Source: CATOSD01 sp965203135 | GTDB taxonomy: Bacteria; Chloroflexota; Dehalococcoidia; Lucifugimonadales; CATOSD01 | Length of the DNA stretch: 64,000 nucleotides | Direction of reading: 5' to 3' | Assembly (NCBI GenBank): GCA_965203135.1 | Contig: CBDBBO010000001.1 | Span: 1-64,000 of the forward strand | Shown here: piece by piece, positions 49,978 through 59,226 of the stretch | Numbering within the stretch: the first letter of the stretch is position 1 | How the letters are laid out: every line of letters starts with the position of its first letter | Made by a program: the position numbers and the translations under genes | Notes under the pieces: generated by a model | What the model was told of the DNA's origin: nothing | The model's input: the letters and a program-made list of their open reading frames with translations, nothing else | Databases searched by the model: none

Positions 49978-50934
49978 ATGGCCCCGCTAGAACGTGACAC
50001 CGGGCCGCGACCGGTTGAGAGGCTCATTGGTGACGTCGTCTGCTTCGGTTTCCTTACTCACTGCCTGCTCCTCACTGTGGACAACCTGCCTCCTCCAAAC
50101 GGCGGGTCGCTGGTAAGGCATACCGTCGAGACGGTGGGCGACGATGCCGCGATCGTGGCAAGCATCCTGACCAACTGGGGCATGCCAGCCCGGCTGTTCT
50201 CATCCCCGTTCGGAGACGACTACTACGGGCGGAGAATTCGCGAGCACCTGGAGGGCTGGGGAGTGGACGCACGGCGGCGCCTCGTAGAGGGTTACGAGAC
50301 GCCGCTGGAGGTGGCCATCCTGGATGCCGATGGAGGCCGCACCTACTTCCAGCGGCGGGAGCCATCCGCGCTGGCCGCGCTGAAACCGCCAACCGCCGCC
50401 GAGCTGTCGGGCGCCGGGCTGCTGTACGTCGACTGGTACGACGGCCCAAGCGTCACGGCCGCGGCTGCGGCAGCCTCCTCCCTCGGCGTGCCCGTCTTCC
50501 TGAACCTGGAGTCCCAGTACCAGGAGGAGACTTACCCTTCGGAGGCCCTTCGATATGCAGACATTTGCCAGGTGTCCATGGACGAGCCGGATGCTCGCGG
50601 CAGTCCGCTCGACATATCGCGCTCCCTGATAGAGCGGGGCGTAGGCACCGTGCTGGTGACGATGGGCGAACGAGGCAGCGTCGTCGCGCGGGAAAGCCAG
50701 GCCTATCACGTAGAGCCACCTGAGGTAACAATCGTCGACTGCTTTGGGGCCGGCGCGGCATTTTCGGCGGGCGCCATTCACGGACTGCGCGACGGCTGGC
50801 CCCTTGAGAGAGTCGCTCGCTTCGCCACCGCCTACGCGGGGATGAAGTGTGGTGAGCCGGGAATGTCGGCGCTTTCCATAGGGGAGATCGAGCGCAAAGC
50901 TGCGACGTTGGAGACCGACGAGCTGTCCGCCTGA
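49978..50934 (+). CDS. PfkB-family sugar kinase-like protein with altered catalytic motif
   Basis: A 318-residue ribokinase/PfkB-fold protein: GGSLVRHTVETVGDDAAIVA (substrate side), the block VLVTMGERGSVVA and the C-terminal signature region VDCFGAGAAFSAGA. In active PfkB kinases the signature is DTxGAGD, with the last Asp as catalytic base. Here residue 260 is Ala, so kinase activity is doubtful. ATG at 49978 was chosen; TTG at 49972 is possible. It lies 29 bp upstream of a phosphotriesterase-like gene and may be co-transcribed. Confidence 0.75.
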   Translation: MAPLERDTGPRPVERLIGDVVCFGFLTHCLLLTVDNLPPPNGGSLVRHTVETVGDDAAIVASILTNWGMPARLFSSPFGDDYYGRRIREHLEGWGVDARRRLVEGYETPLEVAILDADGGRTYFQRREPSALAALKPPTAAELSGAGLLYVDWYDGPSVTAAAAAASSLGVPVFLNLESQYQEETYPSEALRYADICQVSMDEPDARGSPLDISRSLIERGVGTVLVTMGERGSVVARESQAYHVEPPEVTIVDCFGAGAAFSAGAIHGLRDGWPLERVARFATAYAGMKCGEPGMSALSIGEIERKAATLETDELSA

Positions 50935-50963
50935 GCCGGCGATGGCGCGACCGGAGGTGTCGA

Positions 50964-51920
50964 ATGGCAACCATAAACTCGGTGCTGGGGCCGCTGGACA
51001 CGGCGCGCCTGGGCTTCACGCTTCCGCACGAGCACCTGGTCGACTCGTCGGCGGGCATTCGCGTCACGTACCCCGAGCTGGAGCAACGCGACAGAGTGCT
51101 GGACATGGCCCTGGAGTCCTTCAGCGAAGCCAAGGCCGGTGGCGTAGACACCGTCGTCGAGGTCTCCCCGCTGGACCTGGGCCGCGACGTCGTCCTGATG
51201 CGGGAGGTCTCGGAGCGGACGGGCGTGCAGTTCATCTGCTGCACGGGCTGCTGGCTGGACATTCCCAGGAGCTTCTGGGGCCGGGACAAGGACTTCATCG
51301 CGGACCTGTGGGTGCGAGAGATAGAGCAGGGGATCGACGGCACTGACATCAAGGCCGGCATAATCAAGGTTGCCACCAGCGACCCCATAACTGAGAATGA
51401 GGAGTTGATGCTGCGGGCCTCCGCCCGCACCCACCTGCGCACCGGCGTGCCGATCTCGACCCACACGCCCACACAGTCGCGAATTGGCCTGGAGCAGGTG
51501 CGCATCCTGGCGGAGGAGGGCGTAGAGCCGAACCACATATACGTGGGCCACCTCAGCAACACCCTCGACCCGGACTACCACCACGAGTTGGCCCGTCTCG
51601 GCGTGTGGCTGGGCTGGGACATCAACAGTCCCTTCGGCAGCGCCGACCTTCCGCCGTGGCAGGAGCGGACCGACTACCTGAAGACGCGGCTGGACGAGGG
51701 ACTGGCCCCCAACATGATGATGTCGCACGACTGGAACATCGTGCTCTCGCGCATCAGCTCATCGGGGACTCCCGGCAGGCAACAGAACCCCGACGGATAC
51801 TTGTGGCTCAGTCGCGCCGTCATCCCCAGGCTGATGGACTTGGGGATCCCCGTGGTCGTAATCGACCGCATGATGGTCGACAATCCGAGGATGTACTTCG
51901 AGGGCGCGCGTCCAGGGTGA
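50964..51920 (+). CDS. phosphotriesterase-family metal-dependent hydrolase
   Basis: A 318-residue amidohydrolase-superfamily enzyme. Metal ligands are visible in LPHEHLVD (HxH), the carboxylated lysine in AGIIKVATS, histidines in STHTPT and VGHLSNT, and the aspartate in MMSHDWN. Family members hydrolyse organophosphates, lactones or phosphorylated sugar lactones. The adjacent PfkB-like gene suggests a carbohydrate-derived substrate, but this is only context. Confidence 0.83.
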   Translation: MATINSVLGPLDTARLGFTLPHEHLVDSSAGIRVTYPELEQRDRVLDMALESFSEAKAGGVDTVVEVSPLDLGRDVVLMREVSERTGVQFICCTGCWLDIPRSFWGRDKDFIADLWVREIEQGIDGTDIKAGIIKVATSDPITENEELMLRASARTHLRTGVPISTHTPTQSRIGLEQVRILAEEGVEPNHIYVGHLSNTLDPDYHHELARLGVWLGWDINSPFGSADLPPWQERTDYLKTRLDEGLAPNMMMSHDWNIVLSRISSSGTPGRQQNPDGYLWLSRAVIPRLMDLGIPVVVIDRMMVDNPRMYFEGARPG

Positions 51921-51970
51921 CGGAGCGGCCGGCTCCGGCTTCACCCGTACGAGGTCGGGGGGACCTGTCT

Positions 51971-53908
51971 CTACGGCAGATTCTCGATTAGCACCGGCTC
52001 CACAGCCTCGGCCAGCTCGAATCCGAACACCCTCGAATAGAAGTACAGCTCCGCGTCCAGCGCGCGCTTGATGTTCGCCGCCATGCGGAAGCCGTGCTGC
52101 TCGCCCTCGAACGCCACGTAGGCCACCGGCAACCCCTTCCGCCGCAGCGCGTCGAGCATCATCTCGGCCTGGTTGGGCGGCACCACCTTGTCCTCCAGGC
52201 CCTGGAACAGGATGATGGGGCAGGACAGCCGCTCGGTGTGGTGGATGGGCGAACGCTCGACGTACAGGTCCTCTCGTTCAGGATATGGGCCTATCATCGT
52301 GTCCAGGTAGCGGGACTCGAACTTGTGGGTGTCCTGCGCCAGCGCCTCCAGGTCGCTGATTCCGTAGTAGCTCGCCCCCGCGCTGAACACGTCGCGAAAC
52401 GTAAGCGCAGAGAGCGTGGTGTATCCACCCGCGCTGCCGCCCTTGATGGCCATCCTGTCCGCGTCCACGTCGCCTCTCTCCGCCAGGAAGCGTGCTCCGT
52501 TCGCGCAGTCGTCCACGTCCACGATGCCCCACCGGCCGTTGAGCCGCCGCCTGTACGACGTGCCGTATCCGGTGCTGCCGCCGTAGTTGACGTCCAGCAG
52601 CGCGAAGCCGCGGCTCGTCCAGTACTGGACGTCAAGCCGCAGCGTCGTGGAGGTCGCGCCCGTCGGCCCTCCGTGGCTGATCACAATCAGAGGCGGCCTT
52701 TCGCCGGGCGGAGGGTCGTAGTCCAGGTTCCGCGGCGGGTAGAAGAAGGCGTGGGCGGTCAGCCCGTCCGCGGTGGGGAACTCGATGGCCTCCGGGGAGG
52801 AAACGTAGCCAGAATCGACCGAGACGTCGCTGGAGCTGCGCAGCGTCTCGGTGCGGCCCGTCGCCAGCTCATGCAGCATGAGCGACTCGGGCATCGAGGG
52901 CGAACCTGCCGCGAACACGGTGAGGCCTGACGACACGCGCAGACCGGACCTGCCTATGTCTGTGAACGGCGTGGGCACGCGCTGTAGCGTGCCGGTATCG
53001 GTGTCCAGGTCACCGACGTGCCACGTGCCGCCCTGATTGTACGCGCAGATGATGCGTCCGGCGGAGGCGAAGCCGTAGGCTGACATTCCGAGCCCCCACT
53101 GGGGAACGCCGAACTCCGCCTCCATGGCACACACCGCCTCAACCTGTCCATCGCGCCAGCGGTACAGGTTCCACCAGCCAGACCTGTCGGACACGAAGTA
53201 GAGCGCGCCGTCCGGCGACCACTCCGGCTGGAAGACAGACTCGTCCGCGCCGCCCGCCACCAGCACGCGCTCGCCGGGCGCGCCCGACTCGTCCAGGTCC
53301 GCCGCCCACAACTCGGTGCCGTCCCAGGGCATGTTGGGATGATTCCAGGTGAGCCACGCGAGGCGTGTACCGTCGGGGTTGACGCGCGGCGAGGAGTAGA
53401 AGTTGTTGCCCGACACCAGCACGCGCGCTGCGCCGCTCCCCAGGTCGATACTCACCAACGTATTGACAGGCTCGCGCCAGGGGGAAGTGTGGTCCTCGCG
53501 CACACACACCATGCGGTTGCGCGCCGCGTCGACGACACCGTCGGCGTAGCGCATGTCCATCGCGGACGTAACCGGCGACGGCGCCTCGCCCGGTCGTTGC
53601 CGGTAGAGGCGCTGGTCGGCGAAGTTCGAGAAGTACACCACTCCGTCCGCGACAGTGAAGTCTCCCCCGCCGTACTCGTGGACGGTGGTGCGCACGTTGA
53701 AGTCGGGAGGCGTCAGCTCGCTGGCGTTGCCGTCCGACGCCCGGCGCATGATGACGTTGCGGCCGCCCTCGGACGCACGCCGCTCGATCCAGTACACGTC
53801 CCCGCCGTCAATCGCGGTCTGCCCGATTCCGGTTGTGCCGGACGCTATGAGGTCGGACGTGATCGGCGACTTCCACGATCCGTAGGGCGCTACTCTCGCA
53901 TCGGCCAA
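51971..53908 (-). CDS. S9-family prolyl oligopeptidase
   Basis: A 645-residue serine peptidase with an N-terminal beta-propeller (repeats such as FQPEWSPDGALYFVSDRSGW) and a C-terminal alpha/beta hydrolase domain. The nucleophile motif is KGGSAGGYTTL, the Asp lies in GLEDKVVPP and the His in EQHGFRM. It cleaves short peptides, often after proline or acyl residues. No signal peptide is seen, so it is cytosolic. AGGAGG is six bases before TTG 53908 but only three before GTG 53911, so the TTG was chosen. Confidence 0.87.
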   Translation of the reverse strand: MADARVAPYGSWKSPITSDLIASGTTGIGQTAIDGGDVYWIERRASEGGRNVIMRRASDGNASELTPPDFNVRTTVHEYGGGDFTVADGVVYFSNFADQRLYRQRPGEAPSPVTSAMDMRYADGVVDAARNRMVCVREDHTSPWREPVNTLVSIDLGSGAARVLVSGNNFYSSPRVNPDGTRLAWLTWNHPNMPWDGTELWAADLDESGAPGERVLVAGGADESVFQPEWSPDGALYFVSDRSGWWNLYRWRDGQVEAVCAMEAEFGVPQWGLGMSAYGFASAGRIICAYNQGGTWHVGDLDTDTGTLQRVPTPFTDIGRSGLRVSSGLTVFAAGSPSMPESLMLHELATGRTETLRSSSDVSVDSGYVSSPEAIEFPTADGLTAHAFFYPPRNLDYDPPPGERPPLIVISHGGPTGATSTTLRLDVQYWTSRGFALLDVNYGGSTGYGTSYRRRLNGRWGIVDVDDCANGARFLAERGDVDADRMAIKGGSAGGYTTLSALTFRDVFSAGASYYGISDLEALAQDTHKFESRYLDTMIGPYPEREDLYVERSPIHHTERLSCPIILFQGLEDKVVPPNQAEMMLDALRRKGLPVAYVAFEGEQHGFRMAANIKRALDAELYFYSRVFGFELAEAVEPVLIENLP

Positions 53909-53924
53909 CACAGGCCTCCTTTAA

Positions 53925-53990
53925 GTCCCTTCCCCCTCGCAGGGGGAAGAGCCTGCCCTGAGCCTGCCGAATGGGTCAGGATGGGGGTGA
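53925..53990 (+). repeat. REP-like repeat R1 with internal insertion
   Basis: It begins GTCCCTTCCCCCTCGC, shows the hairpin TTCCCCCTCGCAGGGGGAA, then carries about 26 extra bases (AGCCTGCCCTGAGCCTGCCG) before the conserved end CAGGATGGGGGTGA. It lies between the S9 peptidase and the phosphatase gene. A lone half-copy is at 55875-55892. Confidence 0.65.
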
Positions 53991-54013
53991 TGAACGGGTT
54001 GTCGGATAGGCGC

Positions 54014-54778
54014 TCAGACCAGCAGGGCCTCTTCCAGTCCGCGCACCAGCGCGGCGTCGCCGCCGTGCCGCTCCAGGTAGCCCCGCATACCACCGTATCG
54101 CTGCTTGACCGTGTCCAGCACGTGCTCCATGGTCTCCGGGCGGGAGTCGTAGATATAGGGCGGGAGATGTTCGTATCGCGTGTTCTGGGCCTCGGTGTCG
54201 TTCTCCCACCAGTGGTCCAGCAGACTGGGCATGTAACGCGCGGTGAGGGCATAGTCTCTCACGATGTCCTCGTCTTCCACGCCGAGAGCGCCCAGCAGCA
54301 CCGCGACCACCAGGCCGGTGCGGTCCTTGCCGGCAGAGCAGTGGACCACCGCCGGCAGCGCTCCCGGCTCAGCGATTCTCCCGAGAGACTCCACGATTCC
54401 CTCGCCGTACAGTGGCTGCTCCAGCCGTCGGATGTAGTCCAGCGGCACGGCCATCGCCCGCGACGCCTCGCCGCTGTCCTCCGGCATGTCGCCGTCGTCG
54501 ATCAGCGGAATGTTGTGGTAGCGAGTGGGCGGTCTCGCGAGCGGCCCGTCGTCGGTACGAGCGGCCACTCCCGGCTGGCGCAGGTCGATCACGGTCCTCA
54601 CGCCGAGCTCGCCCCGCGCACGCGCGGCGTCCGCCTCGGTCATCGTGTGGACCTCGCTGCTGCGGTACAGCTTGCGCCATGCGGTGACGTGCCCGCCGCG
54701 CGTCCCGTAACCGCCCAGGTCGCGGAAATTGAAGCAGCGCTCGAATGCGATGTGGCGCAGTTCTAACTCATCAGCCAC
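54014..54778 (-). CDS. tyrosine-protein phosphatase-like protein
   Basis: A 254-residue phosphatase of the bacterial Tyr-phosphatase (DSP-like) family. N-terminal block FNFRDLGGYGTRGG and the P-loop VVHCSAGKDRTGLV (C-x5-R) are diagnostic. It hydrolyses phosphotyrosine or phosphoinositide-like esters. The start is GTG at 54778, which overlaps the end of the YCII-like gene by 8 bp; a longer frame to 54934 runs through that gene and is rejected. Confidence 0.85.
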   Translation of the reverse strand: MADELELRHIAFERCFNFRDLGGYGTRGGHVTAWRKLYRSSEVHTMTEADAARARGELGVRTVIDLRQPGVAARTDDGPLARPPTRYHNIPLIDDGDMPEDSGEASRAMAVPLDYIRRLEQPLYGEGIVESLGRIAEPGALPAVVHCSAGKDRTGLVVAVLLGALGVEDEDIVRDYALTARYMPSLLDHWWENDTEAQNTRYEHLPPYIYDSRPETMEHVLDTVKQRYGGMRGYLERHGGDAALVRGLEEALLV

Positions 54779-55193
54779 GGGCCAACTCTTCCCGCAGGCG
54801 ATCTTCCCGCTCCTGGACTTCGGGAGTGAACGCCTCGCCAAAGTCAGACGCTTCGTATAGCGGACGAATCTCGATCTCGCTGGGACCGGGCATAGGGTTT
54901 GGGCACCGCTTGACCCACTCGACCGCCTCGTCAATGTCCTTCACTTCCCATAGCCAGAAACCGGCGACAAGCTCGCCGGTCGCGCCGAACGGCCCGTCGA
55001 TGACGGTGCGGCTCGGCCCGTCGAAAGCGACGCGCTTGCCCTGCGAGGTGGGCTTGAGACCCTCTCCCGCCTGCATCACGCCGGCTGCTACCAGCTCCTC
55101 GTTGAAGCGGCCCATCGCCTCGAACAACTCCGCCGAGGGCATGACGCCCGCTTCGCTGTCTTCGGTCGCCTTGACCAACACCATAACTCGCAT
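54771..55193 (-). CDS. YCII-related (DGPF) domain protein
   Basis: A 140-residue protein with a ferredoxin-like YCII fold: MRVMVLVKATEDSEAG, the signature TVIDGPFGATGELVAGFWLW and VEWVKRCPNPMPG. DGPF proteins often accompany ECF sigma factors; none is seen here. It overlaps the phosphatase gene and is presumably co-transcribed. Molecular role unknown. Confidence 0.85.
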   Translation of the reverse strand: MRVMVLVKATEDSEAGVMPSAELFEAMGRFNEELVAAGVMQAGEGLKPTSQGKRVAFDGPSRTVIDGPFGATGELVAGFWLWEVKDIDEAVEWVKRCPNPMPGPSEIEIRPLYEASDFGEAFTPEVQEREDRLREELARG

Positions 55194-55302
55194 AATTCGA
55201 ACCTCGACTTTTAGTGTACACTCCCAACGAAGCTATTGATCGCCGCAAGGAATCATACACCAATACAGTCAGGGCCTCACACCCGAACGGAAAGGAAACC
55301 GA

Positions 55303-55860
55303 TTGCGATACATTCATCGGAACGAATGGCTGGCCTACGGCCTGCTGACCCTGGCCGTGGTGGCAGTATCCCTGCCGCTGTACCCCTACGGGTGGCACAC
55401 TTTCATGCACATCGCCGGGGCTGTCGTTTTTCTAGGCAACATCGTAGTGACCGCCGCGTGGATGCTGATGGCCGAACGAACACGTAGCCTCTCAGTCATT
55501 CACTTCTCGGCCAAGGCCGTCATCCGCGCGGACCTGCTCTTCACGCTTCCCGGCGTACTCCTGATTCTGCTGAACGGGTATGCGATGGTGCTTGCCAGGT
55601 GGGGCGGCCAGGCAGCCTTCCACGAGCTCTCCTGGATTTCACTCGCGCTGGCACTGTTCACTCTGTCTGGGATCCTGTGGGTGGCGATACTCATCCCCGT
55701 GCAGCACCGCATGGCGGTCTTCTCGGACCCCGGAAACTACGAGGAAACCCCGATTCAATTCTACTCAGCGTTGCACAGATGGTACTTCTGGGGGGCGATA
55801 GCCATAGCGCTGCCTGTATGCTCGCTGTACCTGATGGTGACCAAGCCGGCCTTCGGCTGA
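55303..55860 (+). CDS. DUF2269-type integral membrane protein
   Basis: A 185-residue protein with about four to five membrane helices; the block FMHIAGAVVFLGNIVVTAAWM near residue 35-55 and LLFTLPGVLLILLNGYAM fit the DUF2269 family of predicted membrane proteins. Starts with TTG at 55303, preceded by AGGA. Function unknown. It converges with the second S9 peptidase gene, with a fragment of the R1 repeat between them. Confidence 0.7.
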   Translation: MRYIHRNEWLAYGLLTLAVVAVSLPLYPYGWHTFMHIAGAVVFLGNIVVTAAWMLMAERTRSLSVIHFSAKAVIRADLLFTLPGVLLILLNGYAMVLARWGGQAAFHELSWISLALALFTLSGILWVAILIPVQHRMAVFSDPGNYEETPIQFYSALHRWYFWGAIAIALPVCSLYLMVTKPAFG

Positions 55861-55901
55861 GGGCCTATCCGATTGGTCCCTTCCCCCTCGCACTTATCGA
55901 G

Positions 55902-57854
55902 TTATCCGCTCGGTCTCTCCACGAGACCCGGCACTTCTTCCTCTCCGACAACCACCTGAATCCAAGAGCCCTCGAAGTCGTCTCCAATCGGCTCGTGCCT
56001 TCCCCCGAGGCACCGTGCGAGAAACGCTTCGGCGACGGCCATGAATGACAGGTTGTTTTCCGGTCGGGCGAAGCCATGGCCCTCGTCGGGATAAAGCACG
56101 TAGGTAACTGGAATCCCACGCTCCCGCATGGCGTCGACTATCTGGTCGGACTCGGCCTGCTTCACGCGCGGGTCGTTGGCGCCCTGTGCTATCAGCAGCG
56201 GGCGGACGATGTCTCCTACGCGGGAGAGCGGCGACCGCTCCGCGAGGAAGCGTTTGCCCTCCTCGGTCGAATTGTCACCGACCCGCGCGCGGAACATGTT
56301 GAGCATGGGAGTCCAGTAGGGCGGCACCGTTTCCAGCAGCGTGTTCAGATTGGATGGGCCAACGATGTCCACGCCGCAGGCGAACACCTCCGGCGTGAAG
56401 GTGAGGCCGACGAGCGTCGCGTACCCCCCGTAGCTGCCGCCCATAATCGCCACGCGGTCCCGATCTGCGATTCCCTGGTCCACCGCCCACTCGACGACGT
56501 CGAGCAGGTCGTCGTGCATCGCTCCCGCCCACTCCCGGTCGCCGGCGTTTACGAACCTCTTGCCCAGGCCCGTGGAGCCACGGTAGTTGACGCTTATCAC
56601 CGCATAGCCCCGGTTTGCCAGGAGCTGATGGTAAGGATCGTAACCCCATGTGTCTCGCGCCCACGGCCCTCCGTGGACGAACAACACCGCCGGCAGCGGC
56701 TCGGCGGGCACGTTCGAGGCCTCTTCCCCAGAGTCGACGGGCAGCGTGTAGTACACGACCAGGTCGAGGCCGTCCCTCGCGCTGACGACCGCGGTATGCA
56801 TCGGGGCTAGAGGCGCGGCTTCAAGGGACGGTCGGTCCGAAAACAGGTAGACCAGGTTTCCAGAATCCCGCTCGTACAGATAGTACCTTTCGGGACCAAT
56901 GTCCTTCGCATACTGGACGAGCCACCTGCGGTCATCGAGCGAGCGGGAGACCACGTCGAAGTCTCCACCATCCTGCGCGGCGATGCGCTTCAGGTCGTCG
57001 GCTATCGAGTCGTCGAGCACCCTCCACGAGACCCGGTCGTACTCGAACGAGACCGCCTGCGGACCGCGCGTAACGGGGTGGCGGATGATGCCCGACACGT
57101 CGGCCCTGTGATCGCTTGCCAGCTCGGTCGACTCACCGGTCTTGGTATCGACCGCCATCAGCACCGACGTGTCGCGTCCCCGGCTGTCGAGCATGTACAG
57201 TGTCTGGCCATCCGGTTCGAAGTAGGGGGCGGAGGTGGTCATGTCGTCCTCAGGCCCGATTACCATTGCGGACTCCCACTCTCCAGATTCGCTCAGCGCG
57301 AGCCAGTCGGATCCTCCAACGGACGTGGATACTCGGGCCAGTCTCGGTTCGAAGTCATGGTCGGTGAGTATATGGGCGGCCCCTATGTCATTCTCCACGA
57401 CGAGTCGTGAGTCGCCGGTAAGAACGCTGACCCTGAAGAGATCGTGGTGCTGCGGGTCCCTCTGGTTCACACCGACCAGGACTTCGTCAGGAAACCGCCT
57501 CGAGAGCCCAAACGGAAACGCGCTGACACCTTCGTACGGGGTCAGATCCCTTGTCTCTCCACTCTCGATGTTGACGGAATAGACATGCCAGTCCTCGTCT
57601 CCCACTCGATCCTGAAGGTACAGAATATGTGCAGGGTTGTACGTCCAGAGGTACATCCGAATGCCCCTGTCCGTATCCTGAGTTACCGGTCGGGCCTCCT
57701 CTACGGAGTCGGCCGGCGCCACCCACACGTTCAGCACGCCGTCCACAGGGGCCAGGTAGGAGATGTGCGCTCCGTCATGACTCAGTTGTACGAAAGTACG
57801 CTCGGGATTTCCGAACAGGGTTTTTCTCGGAATCAGTTCTGTCTGCTTGCTCAC
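55902..57854 (-). CDS. S9-family prolyl oligopeptidase, second copy
   Basis: A 650-residue paralogue of the peptidase at 51971-53908. It has an N-terminal propeller and the catalytic domain with IMGGSYGGYATL (nucleophile GGSYGG), the Asp in ANDPRVKQ and the His in DEGHGFARP. Substrate and function are as for acyl-aminoacyl or prolyl oligopeptidases. The GTG start is preceded by AGGAGG five bases away. Confidence 0.87.
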   Translation of the reverse strand: MSKQTELIPRKTLFGNPERTFVQLSHDGAHISYLAPVDGVLNVWVAPADSVEEARPVTQDTDRGIRMYLWTYNPAHILYLQDRVGDEDWHVYSVNIESGETRDLTPYEGVSAFPFGLSRRFPDEVLVGVNQRDPQHHDLFRVSVLTGDSRLVVENDIGAAHILTDHDFEPRLARVSTSVGGSDWLALSESGEWESAMVIGPEDDMTTSAPYFEPDGQTLYMLDSRGRDTSVLMAVDTKTGESTELASDHRADVSGIIRHPVTRGPQAVSFEYDRVSWRVLDDSIADDLKRIAAQDGGDFDVVSRSLDDRRWLVQYAKDIGPERYYLYERDSGNLVYLFSDRPSLEAAPLAPMHTAVVSARDGLDLVVYYTLPVDSGEEASNVPAEPLPAVLFVHGGPWARDTWGYDPYHQLLANRGYAVISVNYRGSTGLGKRFVNAGDREWAGAMHDDLLDVVEWAVDQGIADRDRVAIMGGSYGGYATLVGLTFTPEVFACGVDIVGPSNLNTLLETVPPYWTPMLNMFRARVGDNSTEEGKRFLAERSPLSRVGDIVRPLLIAQGANDPRVKQAESDQIVDAMRERGIPVTYVLYPDEGHGFARPENNLSFMAVAEAFLARCLGGRHEPIGDDFEGSWIQVVVGEEEVPGLVERPSG

Positions 57855-58037
57855 GGTGTCCTCCTACACTCGACTGTAGACATTGTAACTGAGTGGCCGG
57901 ACATTGGTGTATCAGTCCAAGCCTTGATGCTGTATCATGGCCCTCGAGGGCAGTCCTAGAGGGCACTGCCCACTGTGGACGCCGAATCGATTCCACCAGC
58001 GGTGTCGGATTGGCAAGAAGAGGCAAGGAGGATGAAA

Positions 58038-58430
58038 GTGGCAACAGAACAGAAGACGGCCCAGAAGCCCTACGTGATGCAGAACGTGGGCGACGCCTCG
58101 GAGGCGCTGCAGACGCCCGGCATGGTGCGACAGCCGGCGATTCTGCCGGGCAAGGGCGACACCACGAAGATCTGGATGGGCAAGGTGACGGCGGCTCCTA
58201 ATGAGAAAGGCCCGCCTCATACCCACCTGGAGGCGGAGACTGCGGTGTACGTGATGCAGGGCCACGTGCGCGTGCTGTTCGGCGAGAACTTTGAGGAATC
58301 GGTCGAGGCCGGACCCGGCGACTTCCTGTTCGTGCCGGCCCACACCGCGCACATCGAGGAGAACCCCTACGACGAGGAGATGGTGGCGATCCTCTGCCGC
58401 GCGCCAGACAACCTGGTGCAGAACCTCTAG
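58038..58430 (+). CDS. cupin-domain protein
   Basis: A 130-residue cupin with metal motif GPPHTHLEAETAVYVMQGHV (HxH…E pattern) and VPAHTAHIEENP. It is likely a metal-binding oxygenase, isomerase or sensor. AGGAGG abuts ATG 58032 but is six bases from GTG 58038, so GTG was chosen. The SDR gene follows 13 bp later, suggesting a shared pathway. Confidence 0.8.
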   Translation: MATEQKTAQKPYVMQNVGDASEALQTPGMVRQPAILPGKGDTTKIWMGKVTAAPNEKGPPHTHLEAETAVYVMQGHVRVLFGENFEESVEAGPGDFLFVPAHTAHIEENPYDEEMVAILCRAPDNLVQNL

Positions 58431-58443
58431 GGGCGAGTCAACC

Positions 58444-59211
58444 GTGGGACAGATGGACGGGATGGTGGCCATCGTCACCGGCGCCAGTCGGGGGCTGGGA
58501 CGCGCCATCGCCAAGGAGTACGCCGGCGAGGGCGCGAGCGTGGTCATCTGCGCCCGCGCCCAATCCCCAACCGGCCTGGCCGGCACGCTCGAAGAGACCG
58601 CCGCAGACATCAGGAGCGCGGGCGGGGACGTGCTGGTCGTGGACTGCGACGTGACCAACGAGTCCCAGGTCGACGCCATGGTCCGGCAGGCACTCGACCG
58701 CTACGGCAGGATCGACGTGCTCTTCAACAACGCCGGCGCGATGGTGCTGGGCGAGTCGATCCTGGAGATCGACCCCGCACGCTGGGAGCAGGTCATGCGC
58801 GTGAACGCAAACGGCCCCTACCTCTGCTCCCGCGCCGTGCTCCCGTCGATGATGGAGCGGCGGCGCGGCAGCATCATCAACGTCGGCTCCAGAATGGCCA
58901 ACGACCCCAACCTGGGCGGCGGCGTCCTCTACAGCGCCAGCAAGGCGGCGCTCCACATGTTCAGCCTCTGCCTTGCCGACGAGGTGCGGGAGTACAACAT
59001 CGCGGTCAACATACTAAGCCCCGGCTCGCTGCGCAGCGAAGGCTCCGCGGCCATCCCCTGGACGCAGCGCGACTGGCACGAGAGGGTCGAGCCCAGCGCC
59101 GTCGGCCCGTGCGCCGTGCACCTGGCGCTGCAAGACGCCAGCACATTCACGGGTCGGTTGGTGCTACGCGCCGAGTTCGGCACGACCTGGGGGCCTGGCA
59201 TCGACAAGTGA
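58444..59211 (+). CDS. short-chain dehydrogenase/reductase (SDR)
   Basis: A 255-residue classical SDR with VAIVTGASRGLGRAIAKEYA, DCDVTNESQ, FNNAGAMV and catalytic Ser/Tyr/Lys in NVGSRMAND and YSASKAAL. A purine-rich AGGGGCGAG stands before the GTG at 58444, but ATG at 58453 or 58462 is possible. It would interconvert an alcohol and a ketone. It follows the cupin gene closely, so a shared degradative pathway is likely. Confidence 0.82.
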   Translation: MGQMDGMVAIVTGASRGLGRAIAKEYAGEGASVVICARAQSPTGLAGTLEETAADIRSAGGDVLVVDCDVTNESQVDAMVRQALDRYGRIDVLFNNAGAMVLGESILEIDPARWEQVMRVNANGPYLCSRAVLPSMMERRRGSIINVGSRMANDPNLGGGVLYSASKAALHMFSLCLADEVREYNIAVNILSPGSLRSEGSAAIPWTQRDWHERVEPSAVGPCAVHLALQDASTFTGRLVLRAEFGTTWGPGIDK

Positions 59212-59226
59212 CCCCCCACGCCGCGC

